In this document: positions 26,410-34,432 of the stretch, piece after piece
How positions within the stretch are numbered: the first letter of the stretch is position 1
Layout of the letters: the number at the start of each line of letters is the position of its first letter
Translations under genes and position numbers: made by a program
NCBI GenBank assembly: GCA_005405945.1
Contig: BJHW01000002.1
Location: forward strand, 558,001-622,000
Direction of reading: 5' to 3'
DNA length: 64,000 nt
From: Streptomyces violaceusniger
GTDB lineage: Bacteria > Actinomycetota > Actinomycetes > Streptomycetales > Streptomycetaceae
Notes under the pieces: generated by a model
What the model saw: the letters and a program-made list of their open reading frames with translations, nothing else
What the model was told of the DNA's origin: nothing
Database searches by the model: none

Positions 26410-27515
26410 CCGCCGCGCCCCGCCCCTGGGCCCTGCTCGCCGAGCTCACCCACGGCTGCCCGCTGCACTGCCCCTACTGCTCCAACCCGCTGGAGCTGGT
26501 CCGGCGCTCCCGCGAGCTGACCACCGCCGAGTGGGCGGAGGTGATGCGCCAGGCCGGGGAGTTGGGTGTGGTGCACACCCATCTCTCCGGCGGGGAACCG
26601 CTGTTGCGCGGCGATCTCGCCGAGATCGTCACCGCCGCCGAGTCCGCCGGGATCTACACCCAGCTCGTCACCAGCGGCGTGGGCCTGGACCGGGCCCGGC
26701 TGGCCACGCTGACCGCCGCCGGGCTGCGCAGTGTCCAGCTGTCCCTGCAACACGCCGACCCGGCCGCCTCCGACCGCATCGCCGGACACCGCTCGTACGC
26801 CGCCAAGGAGCGGGCCGCCGCGCTGGTGCGCGCGGCCGGACTGCCGCTCGGGATCAACGTCGTCCTGCACCGCGACAACCTCGACGCGCTCGACGCCATC
26901 ATCCGACGCGGCCTGGACTGGGGCGCCGACCGGATCGAGCTGGCCAACACCCAGTTCTACGGCTGGGCGCTGCGCAACCGCGACGCCCTGCTGCCCACCC
27001 GCGACCAGCTCGCCCGGGCGCGGGACACGGTCCAGCGGTGGCGGGACCGGCTGGGCGGCGGCGCCCTCGACCTGGTGTGGGTCGTGCCCGACTACTTCGA
27101 CGGCGTCGCCAAGCCCTGCATGGGCGGGTGGGGCGCGGTCTCGCTGACCGTCGCACCCGACGGCACCGTGCTGCCCTGCCCCGCCGCCGCGAGCCTGCCG
27201 GACCTGGACCCGCCCACCGTCCGCGACCACCCCCTGGAGTGGATCTGGGACCACTCGGGCGCCTTCAACCGCTACCGGGGCGAGGAGTGGATGCGCGAGC
27301 CGTGCCGCACCTGCCCCCGCCGCGCGGAGGACTTCGGCGGCTGCCGCTGCCAGGCGTACGCCCTGACCGGCGACGCCGCCCGCACCGACCCGGCCTGCGC
27401 GCTCTCCCCGGACCACGCTGTGATCCGCGCGCTGACGACCGGCCCCGGGCACCCGGCCGGAGCGGACCCCCCGGCGCCGACCGGCGGCTACGCGTACCGC
27501 AAGCCCGGAGGGTGA
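26406..27515 (+). CDS. pqqE: PqqE, radical SAM PqqA glutamate-tyrosine cross-linking enzyme
   Basis: A 369-residue radical SAM/SPASM protein that forms the carbon-carbon bond between Glu and Tyr of PqqA. The SAM cluster motif is C18-P-L-H-C22-P-Y-C25 (HGCPLHCPYCSNPLEL), followed by THLSGGEPLLR (GGE motif). QFYGWALRNRDALLPT is PqqE-specific. The auxiliary-cluster cysteines are in AKPCMGGWG, LPCPAA, EPCRTCPRRAEDFGGCRCQA and DPACALSP. It is the last gene of the operon. No frameshift occurs in the whole pqq cluster, so it appears functional. Confidence 0.96.
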   Translation: MTAAPRPWALLAELTHGCPLHCPYCSNPLELVRRSRELTTAEWAEVMRQAGELGVVHTHLSGGEPLLRGDLAEIVTAAESAGIYTQLVTSGVGLDRARLATLTAAGLRSVQLSLQHADPAASDRIAGHRSYAAKERAAALVRAAGLPLGINVVLHRDNLDALDAIIRRGLDWGADRIELANTQFYGWALRNRDALLPTRDQLARARDTVQRWRDRLGGGALDLVWVVPDYFDGVAKPCMGGWGAVSLTVAPDGTVLPCPAAASLPDLDPPTVRDHPLEWIWDHSGAFNRYRGEEWMREPCRTCPRRAEDFGGCRCQAYALTGDAARTDPACALSPDHAVIRALTTGPGHPAGADPPAPTGGYAYRKPGG

Positions 27516-27606
27516 GGCCGGGCACGGTTTGGCGCATACGCCCCCGCTTCCGTAAAGTTTCGCCGTTGTCCAGGGGAACAGGCGAACCAAGAAAGCGGCA
27601 GCGGCG

Positions 27607-29085
27607 ATGACGGTGACTGACGAAGGCCGGGCCGAGCGTGCCCCGGCCGAGGAGCCGGGCATCGACCCGGAGCGGCTGGCGACCTGCCTGAGCGTCCTCG
27701 CGGAACTCGACCGGCTGCCGGTCGACCACCCCGACGCGATCATGGTCCGCCGGGCCACCTCCGGGATCTACCGCAGCGTGAAGCAGCGCAGGCGCCAGGA
27801 GCGGCGGGCCGCGAAGACCGCGAACGACAAGGCGGTGACCGAGGCCACCGCCACCGGCGCCGCCGACCGGATCGACGACGAGACGCTGGGCCGCGCGCTC
27901 ACCAGCTCCGTCACCACTCAGATCGCGGGCATCCTGGAGCGCCCCCGCTCCTGCTACGTCTGCAAGACCCGGTATGTCGAGGTCGACGCCTTCTACCACC
28001 AGCTGTGCCGCGACTGCGCCGCCGAGAACCGGGTCCGCCGCGACGCCCGTACCGATCTCACCGGGCGCCGCGCCCTGCTCACCGGCGGCCGGGCGAAGAT
28101 CGGCATGTATATCGCGCTGCGGCTGCTGCGCGACGGCGCGCACACCACCATCACCACCCGCTTTCCGGTCGACGCCATCCGCCGCTTCAAGGCCATGCCG
28201 GACAGCGGGGAGTGGCTGCACCGGCTCAAGGTCGTCGGCATCGATCTGCGCGACCCGGCCCAGGTCATCGCGCTGGCCGACGCGGTGAGCGCCGCGGGAC
28301 CGCTGGACATACTGATCAACAACGCCGCCCAGACCGTCCGCCGCACCCCGCAGGCGTACGCGGAGCTGATAGCGGGCGAGTCGGCGCCGCTCCCCGCCGG
28401 GGAGCTCCCCGAGTCCGTGGTGCTCGGCGCCTTCGGGAGCGGCGCCCAGGCGGCCCTGCCGGCGCCCCGCGCGCCCCGGGACGGCGCCCTCACCCCGCAG
28501 GACCTCACCGCCCTCGCGCTTAACCCCGGCTCCGCCTCACCGGCCCGGATCGAGGCCGGGACGGCGATCGACGCGGGCGGGCTGGTGCCGGACCTGGACC
28601 CGAGCAACACCTGGGTGCAGCGGGTCCACGAGGTGGACCCGGTCGAGATGCTCGAGGTCCAGCTGTGCAATGAGACGGCGCCGTTCATCCTGGTGAGCCG
28701 GTTGCGCCCGGCCATGGCCGCCTCGCCCGCCCGGCGCAAGTACGTGGTCAACGTCTCCGCGATGGAGGGCAAGTTCGGCCGGGGCTACAAGGGCGCGGGC
28801 CATCCGCACACCAATATGGCCAAGGCCGCGCTGAACATGCTGACCCGCACCAGCGCACGGGAGATGTTCGAGTCCGACGCCATCCTGATGACGAGCGTCG
28901 ACACCGGATGGATCACCGACGAGCGCCCGCACCCGGACAAGATGCGGCTGGCGGCCGAGGGCTTCCACGCCCCCCTCGACCTGGTGGACGGCGCGGCGCG
29001 GGTCTACGACCCGATCGTCCGGGGCGAGCGCGGCGAAGACCTCTTCGGCTGCTTCCTGAAGGACTACGCCCCGACGTCCTGGTAA
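27607..29085 (+). CDS. SDR family oxidoreductase with N-terminal zinc ribbon
   Basis: A 492-residue two-part protein. Residues 1-105 form a charged helical region. Residues 117-140 hold a CxxC-x15-CxxC zinc ribbon (CYVCKTRY ... LCRDC). From about 150 a Rossmann SDR domain begins: LLTGGRAKIGMYIALRLLRDG, then INNAAQT and VVNVSAMEGKFGRGYKG. The usual Tyr-x3-Lys is not evident: the lysine of TNMAK is preceded by Thr at the Tyr position. An acidic insert lies at about 265-310. Family members are annotated only as SDR oxidoreductases; the function is unknown. A long 5' leader of 90 bp follows pqqE, so it is probably separately transcribed. Confidence 0.8.
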   Translation: MTVTDEGRAERAPAEEPGIDPERLATCLSVLAELDRLPVDHPDAIMVRRATSGIYRSVKQRRRQERRAAKTANDKAVTEATATGAADRIDDETLGRALTSSVTTQIAGILERPRSCYVCKTRYVEVDAFYHQLCRDCAAENRVRRDARTDLTGRRALLTGGRAKIGMYIALRLLRDGAHTTITTRFPVDAIRRFKAMPDSGEWLHRLKVVGIDLRDPAQVIALADAVSAAGPLDILINNAAQTVRRTPQAYAELIAGESAPLPAGELPESVVLGAFGSGAQAALPAPRAPRDGALTPQDLTALALNPGSASPARIEAGTAIDAGGLVPDLDPSNTWVQRVHEVDPVEMLEVQLCNETAPFILVSRLRPAMAASPARRKYVVNVSAMEGKFGRGYKGAGHPHTNMAKAALNMLTRTSAREMFESDAILMTSVDTGWITDERPHPDKMRLAAEGFHAPLDLVDGAARVYDPIVRGERGEDLFGCFLKDYAPTSW

Positions 29086-29158
29086 GGACTACGCCCCGGC
29101 GTCCTGGTAGGGCTATGCCCTGGCGTCCTGGTAGGGCTATGCCCCGACGTCCTGGTGA
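29061..29158 (+). repeat. 24-25 bp tandem repeat spanning a stop codon, four copies
   Basis: The last eight codons of the SDR gene, including its stop, are repeated in tandem. Units start at 29061, 29086, 29111 and 29135, each of the form GGACTACGCCCCGACGTCCT followed by GGTAA, GGTAG or GGTGA. The first copy codes DYAPTSW. The others follow the stop. Confidence 0.9.
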
Positions 29159-29186
29159 CGACGGGGCACCGCGGTCCGGCGTCGGG

Positions 29187-30449
29187 TCACGCGCTCGCCT
29201 TGCGGCCCGCCGCCGGGGTGCGGCGGCCGGGGGAGAAGCCGAAGCGGCGGGCCAGCCGCCGCAGGCGGGCGCGGGCGGCGGTCCGGTAGCGCTCCCAGAG
29301 CCGGGCGTACCGGCTCGCGCGCAGCTCCTCGAAGAGCTGGTCGTAGCGCCGGGCGATCGGCTCCGGGTCATAGACCCGGGAGCTCTCCAGGACGGCCGCG
29401 CCCATCGCCCGCCGGGCCGGGGCGTCGCCCATCAGCTCCATCAGGGCGCTCGCCAGCGCGTGCTTGTCCCCGGTGGGGACGAGCCGTCCGGTGACCCCGT
29501 CCTTGATGATCTCGGCGGGGCCGAGCGGGCAGTCGGTGCTCACCACCGGCACCCCGCAGCGCATGGCCTCCACGATCGTCATCCCGAACGACTCGGCGTC
29601 CGAGGCCACCGCGACCAGCGACGCCTTGGCGAACTCCGCCTCGATGGGGGAGCGCGACCCCATCAGCTCCGCGCTCCCGGACAGGCCCAGCCGCTCGATC
29701 CGCTCCGCGAGCCGGTCCTTCTCCGCGCCCCCGCCGTAGATCCGCAGCCGCCAGGCCGGGTACTTCGCCGAGATCTCCGCGAAGGCGTCGATCAGCAGGT
29801 CGAAGCGCTTGCCGCGGACCAGCCGCCCGGCCGCCGCGATCACCGGCTCGGTGCCCTCGGAGGGGGCGACGTCGGGCTCGGGGACGCTGTTGGGTATCGC
29901 CAGGGTCCGCACCCCCGGCATCGGCATCTTCTTGCGGTAGACCGCGGCGTCCGCCTCCGTCGTGGTGACCACGGCGTCCAGCGTCCGGTAGAACGGGGCC
30001 AGCTCCGCCCGCAGCTTCTTGCTGTGCGCCTCGTACCGCAGGTGCTCCTGGGCGATGCGCAGCGCGCGGCGCGGGGCGAAGCGGGACACGTAGACGTTCA
30101 CGCCCGGCCGGGTGCCGACGATCACATCGGCGTCGCAGCCGCGCAGATACTCCGCGACCCGCGTGTCGATCAGGCGGTTGTACTGGTGGTTCCGCTTCTC
30201 GGCGGCCGGAAAGTCCCGGCTGGGCTCGAAGAACAGCGGGTCCTTCGCGTCCGCGGTCTCCGGACGCGTGTCCACCAGGGGGACCAGCCGCACCCGCGGG
30301 TCGAGGGCGAAACGCGGCGTCTCGCGGTGCCGCATCATCGAGACGATCTCGACCTCGTGGCGGTCGGCGAGCGCCGTCGCGAGGTTCATCGTCGTCCGGA
30401 TCGTTCCGCCGATCCCGTAGGCGTTGTGCAGCAGGAATGCGATCTTCAT
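29187..30449 (-). CDS. GT4 family glycosyltransferase
   Basis: A 420-residue GT-B-fold retaining glycosyltransferase of family 4. The N-terminal acceptor domain begins KIAFLLHNAYGIGGTIRTTM. The C-terminal donor domain has AAGRLVRGKRFDLLIDAFAE and the EX7E motif in DAESFGMTIVEAMRCGVPVV, followed by STDCPLGPAEII. The C-terminus is basic (ARARLRRLARRFGF), which may anchor it to the membrane. The pattern resembles actinomycete glycosyltransferases acting on wall polyol-phosphate or glycopeptidolipid-type acceptors; donor and acceptor are unknown. It is divergent from the two-component system. Confidence 0.88.
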   Translation of the reverse strand: MKIAFLLHNAYGIGGTIRTTMNLATALADRHEVEIVSMMRHRETPRFALDPRVRLVPLVDTRPETADAKDPLFFEPSRDFPAAEKRNHQYNRLIDTRVAEYLRGCDADVIVGTRPGVNVYVSRFAPRRALRIAQEHLRYEAHSKKLRAELAPFYRTLDAVVTTTEADAAVYRKKMPMPGVRTLAIPNSVPEPDVAPSEGTEPVIAAAGRLVRGKRFDLLIDAFAEISAKYPAWRLRIYGGGAEKDRLAERIERLGLSGSAELMGSRSPIEAEFAKASLVAVASDAESFGMTIVEAMRCGVPVVSTDCPLGPAEIIKDGVTGRLVPTGDKHALASALMELMGDAPARRAMGAAVLESSRVYDPEPIARRYDQLFEELRASRYARLWERYRTAARARLRRLARRFGFSPGRRTPAAGRKASA

Positions 30450-30551
30450 GCGGTATTTTCTCCGGCCGGGTGCGTCCCCGGGGCGAGTTTCCCCCGGAAG
30501 CTGGTCGACACCTTGTCGAGGCCCGGTAAGCCCACCGCGTGAAGAAGGTGA

Positions 30552-30574
30552 GAGCGGGGTAAGAAGCCCCGCTC
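30552..30574. promoter_or_regulatory. Inverted repeat upstream of the response regulator
   Basis: GAGCGGGG (30552-30559) and CCCCGCTC (30567-30574) flank TAAGAAG in the 175-bp gap between the divergent glycosyltransferase and response-regulator genes. It could be a binding site or a leader hairpin. Confidence 0.35.
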
Positions 30575-30624
30575 AGGACCCCCGCCCGCCGTGGGCACCG
30601 CTGTGGCCTTGGCAGACTCGGGGT

Positions 30625-31329
30625 GTGACCAACACCGTGCTGCTCGCCGAGGACGACCGTGCCATCCGCCAGGCGCTGGAACGCGCCCTGACCCTGGAGG
30701 GGTACCGCGTCACCGCCGTGCCCGACGGGATCGAGGCGCTGGCGGCCATCCACCGCGAGCGTCCGGACGTGGTCGTACTGGACGTGATGATGCCGGGCGT
30801 GGACGGCCTCCAGGTGTGCCGGGTGCTGCGCGCCGAGGGGGACCGCACCCCCATCCTCATGCTCACCGCGCGGGTCGAGACCGCCGACCGGATCGAGGGG
30901 CTGGACGCCGGCGCGGACGACTATGTGGCCAAGCCCTTCGAGGTCGAGGAGGTCTTCGCCCGGCTGCGCGCGCTGCTGCGCCGCGCCGCCCCCGCCGAAC
31001 CGGCCGCGCCGGAGGACACCGCCATCGACGGGGTGCTGGAGGTCGCCGATCTGCGCCTGGACTCCTCGGCCCGGAGGGTCTGGCGCGGCGGTACGGAGCT
31101 GGAGCTGACCCGCACCGAATTCGACCTGCTGGAGCTGCTGGCCCGCAACGCGGGCATCGTCCTGGACCACGCCACCATCTACGCCCGCATCTGGGGCTAC
31201 GACTTCGGCCCCGGCTCGAAGAACCTCGCCGTCTACATCGGCTATCTGCGCCGCAAGGTCGATCCGGAGGGGCGCGCCCCGCTGATCCACACGGTGCGCG
31301 GGGTCGGCTACACCCTGCGGGAGGAGTGA
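30625..31329 (+). CDS. OmpR/PhoB family response regulator
   Basis: A 234-residue DNA-binding regulator. The receiver domain has the acidic pair AEDDR, the phospho-acceptor Asp in VVVLDVMMPGVDGL, the LMLTAR threonine and the lysine of YVAKPF. The C-terminal winged helix (about 135-230) includes ELTRTEFDLLELLARN and YIGYLRRKVD. I set the start at GTG 30625 (VTNTVLLAEDD), since upstream codons lack similarity. It overlaps the sensor kinase by one base. The pair most resembles MprA/MprB or TcrA-type envelope-stress systems. Targets are unknown, but the divergent glycosyltransferase is a candidate. Confidence 0.94.
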   Translation: MTNTVLLAEDDRAIRQALERALTLEGYRVTAVPDGIEALAAIHRERPDVVVLDVMMPGVDGLQVCRVLRAEGDRTPILMLTARVETADRIEGLDAGADDYVAKPFEVEEVFARLRALLRRAAPAEPAAPEDTAIDGVLEVADLRLDSSARRVWRGGTELELTRTEFDLLELLARNAGIVLDHATIYARIWGYDFGPGSKNLAVYIGYLRRKVDPEGRAPLIHTVRGVGYTLREE

Positions 31330-32762
31330 TGGTGCGGCTCCCACTCCTCCGCCGGCCGCTGCCACTCCTCCGCCGGGGGCGGCCCAGTCTGCGGACCACC
31401 TTCGCGCTCTCGTTCGCCGCGGTCGCCTCCGTGGTCACCCTCCTGGTCGGCGGGCTCAGCTATGACGCGGCGGCCGGGCTGGTGCGGGTGGACCAGCAGT
31501 CGGCGTTCGACGACGTCATCCGCGATCTGCGCAGCCAGGTCCGAGGCGAGAAGGTGATCCTGCGGCAGTACCCCTCGGAGTCCGCCGTGCCCGTCCCGTA
31601 CGACCTGCGGGACGATCTGCGCCGGATCAGCCGGATGGACGTCCAGGTGATCAACGGCCGTGGCACGGTCTACGACGCGGGCAAGCCACCGCTGCCGGTG
31701 GCCGACGGCGACCGGACGACCGCCGCCTCGCGCACCCCGGGCACCGTCGTACGGCGCGAGATCGACATCGGCGGGGAGCAGTACCGGATTGCCACCGTGG
31801 CGGTGGGCGACGGCACCGGCGCGGTCCAGGTGGCCCAGCAGATCAGCGACACCGAGGATCTGCTGCAAGAGCTCCAGAAGCGCACCGCGCTGTTCGTGAT
31901 CGCCGTCATCATGGCCGCCGGTCTGGCCGGCTGGTGGCTGGCCGGGCGGATCACCCGGCGGCTGGTGTGGCTGACCCGGGTCGCCGAGAGCGTGGCCGCC
32001 ACCGGCCGGATGGAGGTGGCGGTGCCGGTCGCCGGGGACGACGAGGTGGGCCGCCTCGGGCGGGCCTTCGACGGCATGCTCGGACAGCTCGCGCGCTCCA
32101 AGGACGACCAGCGGCGGCTGGTCCAGGACGCCGGGCACGAGCTGCGCACCCCGCTCACCTCGCTGCGCACCAACATCTCCCTGCTGCGCCGCTTCGAGGA
32201 GCTGCCGGGACCCGCGCGCGAGGATCTGCTGGCGGACCTGGCGGGGGAGACCCGGGAGCTGACCGATCTCGTCAACGAGCTGGTGGACCTGGCGGCCGGG
32301 CAGCGGGACGACGAACCCCGTACCGAGGTCTCGCTGGAGGAGGTGGCCACCACTGCCGTGACCCTCGCCCGGCGCCGGACCGGCCGGGAGATCACCGTAC
32401 GGGCCGAGGGCGACACCCGGCTGACGGGCCACCCGGCCACCCTGCAGCGCGCGGTCTCCAACCTGGTGGAGAACGCCGCCAAGTTCGACCGGGGCGGCAC
32501 CGAGCCCGTCGAGGTGGTGATCAGCGGCCGCCGGGTGGAGGTCCTCGACCGGGGCCCGGGCATCGCCGAGGAGGACCGCGAGCGCGTCTTCGACCGCTTC
32601 TACCGCGCGCCCGGCGCCCGCAGCCTGCCCGGTTCGGGGCTGGGCCTGGCCATCGTGCGCGAGGTCGCCCTCGCACACGGCGGCACCGTCTTCGCCCGGC
32701 CGCGCCCGGGCGGCGGCGCGATACTGGGCTTCACGGTCGCCGACGCCACCGAGGCGCCGTAA
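31329..32762 (+). CDS. Sensor histidine kinase, two-component system
   Basis: A 477-residue membrane kinase with a basic N-terminus, TM1 at about residues 24-45, an extracytoplasmic sensor of about 110 residues and TM2 at about 185-205 (LFVIAVIMAAGLAGWWLAG). A HAMP domain follows, then the H-box QDAGHELRTPLTSLRTN with the phospho-His near residue 270. The ATP-binding domain shows N-box NLVENAAKFD, G1 DRGPGIAEEDRERVFDRFYR and G2 LPGSGLGLAIVREV. The ATG overlaps the regulator stop by one base. It is MprB-like in layout. The signal it senses cannot be deduced. Confidence 0.94.
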   Translation: MVRLPLLRRPLPLLRRGRPSLRTTFALSFAAVASVVTLLVGGLSYDAAAGLVRVDQQSAFDDVIRDLRSQVRGEKVILRQYPSESAVPVPYDLRDDLRRISRMDVQVINGRGTVYDAGKPPLPVADGDRTTAASRTPGTVVRREIDIGGEQYRIATVAVGDGTGAVQVAQQISDTEDLLQELQKRTALFVIAVIMAAGLAGWWLAGRITRRLVWLTRVAESVAATGRMEVAVPVAGDDEVGRLGRAFDGMLGQLARSKDDQRRLVQDAGHELRTPLTSLRTNISLLRRFEELPGPAREDLLADLAGETRELTDLVNELVDLAAGQRDDEPRTEVSLEEVATTAVTLARRRTGREITVRAEGDTRLTGHPATLQRAVSNLVENAAKFDRGGTEPVEVVISGRRVEVLDRGPGIAEEDRERVFDRFYRAPGARSLPGSGLGLAIVREVALAHGGTVFARPRPGGGAILGFTVADATEAP

Positions 32763-33319
32763 CACCACGCCGCGAAGCCCCGGCCGCTAAGGGGTCGATT
32801 ATGCGGCTCCGCCGCGCGGCAGGGCCTTCGCCCCTGGCCCCCGGGGGGCGACGAGTCGACTGCCGTCGCCGTGGGCACCCGCACCGGTCGGTCCACCGGC
32901 GTGGCGGATAAGCGGGTGGGCCGACCGCGCGCGGTCGGGTCGTCCGGCTTGGTTTGGGGGCGGAGCTCTGGTTGTGGCTGACGGATCGATCGTCGCCGCT
33001 GTGAACACCCGCACGGGTGGGCTGATTGCAGTCGGCCCGTCGGCCCGTCGGCGCGGCGGATGAGCGGGCGGGCGCCCATGCGCGGTCGGGTCGTCCGGCT
33101 TGGTTTGGAGGCGGAGCCCTGGTTGGGGCTGACGGGTCGGCCGTCGCTGCCGTGAGTACCTGTGCCGGTGGGCTGATGGTGGTCGGCCCGCCGGCGCGGC
33201 GGGTGGCCGCGCGCGGCGGGGGCGTCCTGCCGGGGCCCGGGGCGGAGCCCCGGTTGTGGGGAGGGGCGGGGAGGGGGAGGTATCGATATGCGGCTCCGCC
33301 GCGTGGCCCGCCGCAGGCG
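32763..33319. repeat. 557-bp repeat region with a duplicated ~150-bp unit
   Basis: No gene. A unit containing GGTCGGGTCGTCCGGCTTGG, then TTTGG-x-GGCGGAGC and a GTCGCCGCTGTGAACACCCG segment, occurs at about 32930-33080 and again, about 85-90 percent alike, at about 33085-33190. A partial third copy lies before 32930. It ends with the dispersed motifs TATCGATATGCGGCTCCGCC and GGGGCGGGGAGGGGGAGG just before the methyltransferase stop. A further copy of the GCGGCTCCGCCGCG core is at 32802. Confidence 0.75.
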
Positions 33320-34137
33320 TTACGGCTTGCGGGCCACTCCCGCCCACATGTTGATGTCCGCGCTGCGGATGGCCTCCGGACGGTCCTCGGGTCCGGATTC
33401 CAGTGGTGGGGCTCCGACACACCCGGGTCGACCAGCTCCAGACCGTCGAAGAAGGCCCCGACCTCGCTCTGCGAGCGGGTGGTGAAGGAGATCCCGCTCT
33501 CCTTGTAGACCCGGATGACGTTCCGCCAGGTCTCCTCGGAGAAGTCATGCGTGGAGTGGGTCAGCATCAGATAGCTGCCCGGCACCAGCGGCGCCATCAG
33601 CTCGCGGATGATCTCGTACGGCTTGTCCTCCTCCGGAATGAAGTGGAAGAGCGCGTTCACGGAGATCGCCACCGGCTGGTCCAGGTCCAGCGTCTCATGC
33701 AGCTCGGGTGCGCTCATGATCCGCTGGGGATCGCGCACATCCGACTGCACATAGGCCGTACGCCCCTCGGGGGTGCCGACGAGCAGCGCCTGGGCGTAGG
33801 CCAGCACGATGGGGTCGTAGTCGGTGTAGACCACCCGGGCCTCCGGGGCGACCGACTGGGCCACCTGGTGGAGGTTGGGCTCGGTGGGTATGCCCGTGCC
33901 TATGTCCAGGAACTGCCGGACCCCGGCCTCCCGGGCCAGCCAGCGGGTGGCGCGGTGGATGAAGGCCCGGTTGACGGTGGCGTTGAGCCGGACGGTCGGA
34001 TAGACCTCCAGCACCCGCCCGGCGGCCTCCGCGTCCACCTCGTAGTGGTCCTTGCCGTTGAGGTAGAAGTCGTACATCCGAGCCGGGTGCGGCTTGGTGG
34101 TGTCGATCTGGTCAGGGGCGAGCCCGTTGTCGGTCAC
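33320..34137 (-). CDS. SAM-dependent methyltransferase, Methyltransf_19 family (frameshifted)
   Basis: A class I methyltransferase of about 272 residues, the type often found with DUF397 genes in Streptomyces. The N-terminus DTTKPHPARMYDFYLNGKDH is the family signature, FLDIGTGIPTEPNLHQ is the SAM-binding loop, VVYTDYDPIVLAYAQALL follows, and VSVNALFHFIP-like (ISVNALFHFIPEED) and YLMLTHSTHDF segments complete the fold. The frame breaks near 33390: one missing G/C turns PDPEDRPEAIRSADINMWAG into PDPRTVRRPSA. Repaired, it ends ARKP at 33320 instead of running on through the repeats. It overlaps the DUF397 stop (GTGA). Confidence 0.88.
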
Positions 34138-34430
34138 GCGGCCCTCCGTTCCGGTGCGGTACCCGCCGAGGTGGTCAGGTTTTCTGGGCGTGTGAGCAGG
34201 AAGTCCGCGGCGCCGGCCTTGGCGCCCTGGATGAACTTCTCGATTTCGTGGTGGGTGTAGATCAGGGCGGGGCCGTCCGGATCAGTCGACTGACGCAGGG
34301 CCACCCGCCCGTCGTGCAGCCTCATGACCTCGACGCACGCACCGCCGTTGGGGCCGCTCCAGGGCTTGGCCCAGCCTTCGGTCCCCAGGTGTTTGGCGGG
34401 CATGCCGTTGTACACATGTACCTGATCCAC
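34134..34430 (-). CDS. DUF397 domain-containing protein
   Basis: A 98-residue protein carrying a DUF397 domain: AKPWSGPNGGACVEVMRLHDG, then VALRQSTDPDGPALIYTHHE and an EKFIQGAKAGAADF helix. The GTG start at 34430 is chosen because AAGGAG ends eight bases before it and sits inside the end of the regulator gene, giving tight coupling. In Streptomyces such small acidic proteins act as antagonists or partners of their adjacent DUF5753 helix-turn-helix regulator (WhiJ/BldB-type systems). By family knowledge this one likely does the same. It lies between regulator and methyltransferase in a three-gene operon. Confidence 0.9.
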   Translation of the reverse strand: MDQVHVYNGMPAKHLGTEGWAKPWSGPNGGACVEVMRLHDGRVALRQSTDPDGPALIYTHHEIEKFIQGAKAGAADFLLTRPENLTTSAGTAPERRAA

Positions 34431-34432
34431 AG

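Noticed and set aside
32731..33319. C-terminal extension of the methyltransferase through the repeat region
   Set aside because: Created by the frame break near 33390; the repaired gene ends with ARKP at 33320.
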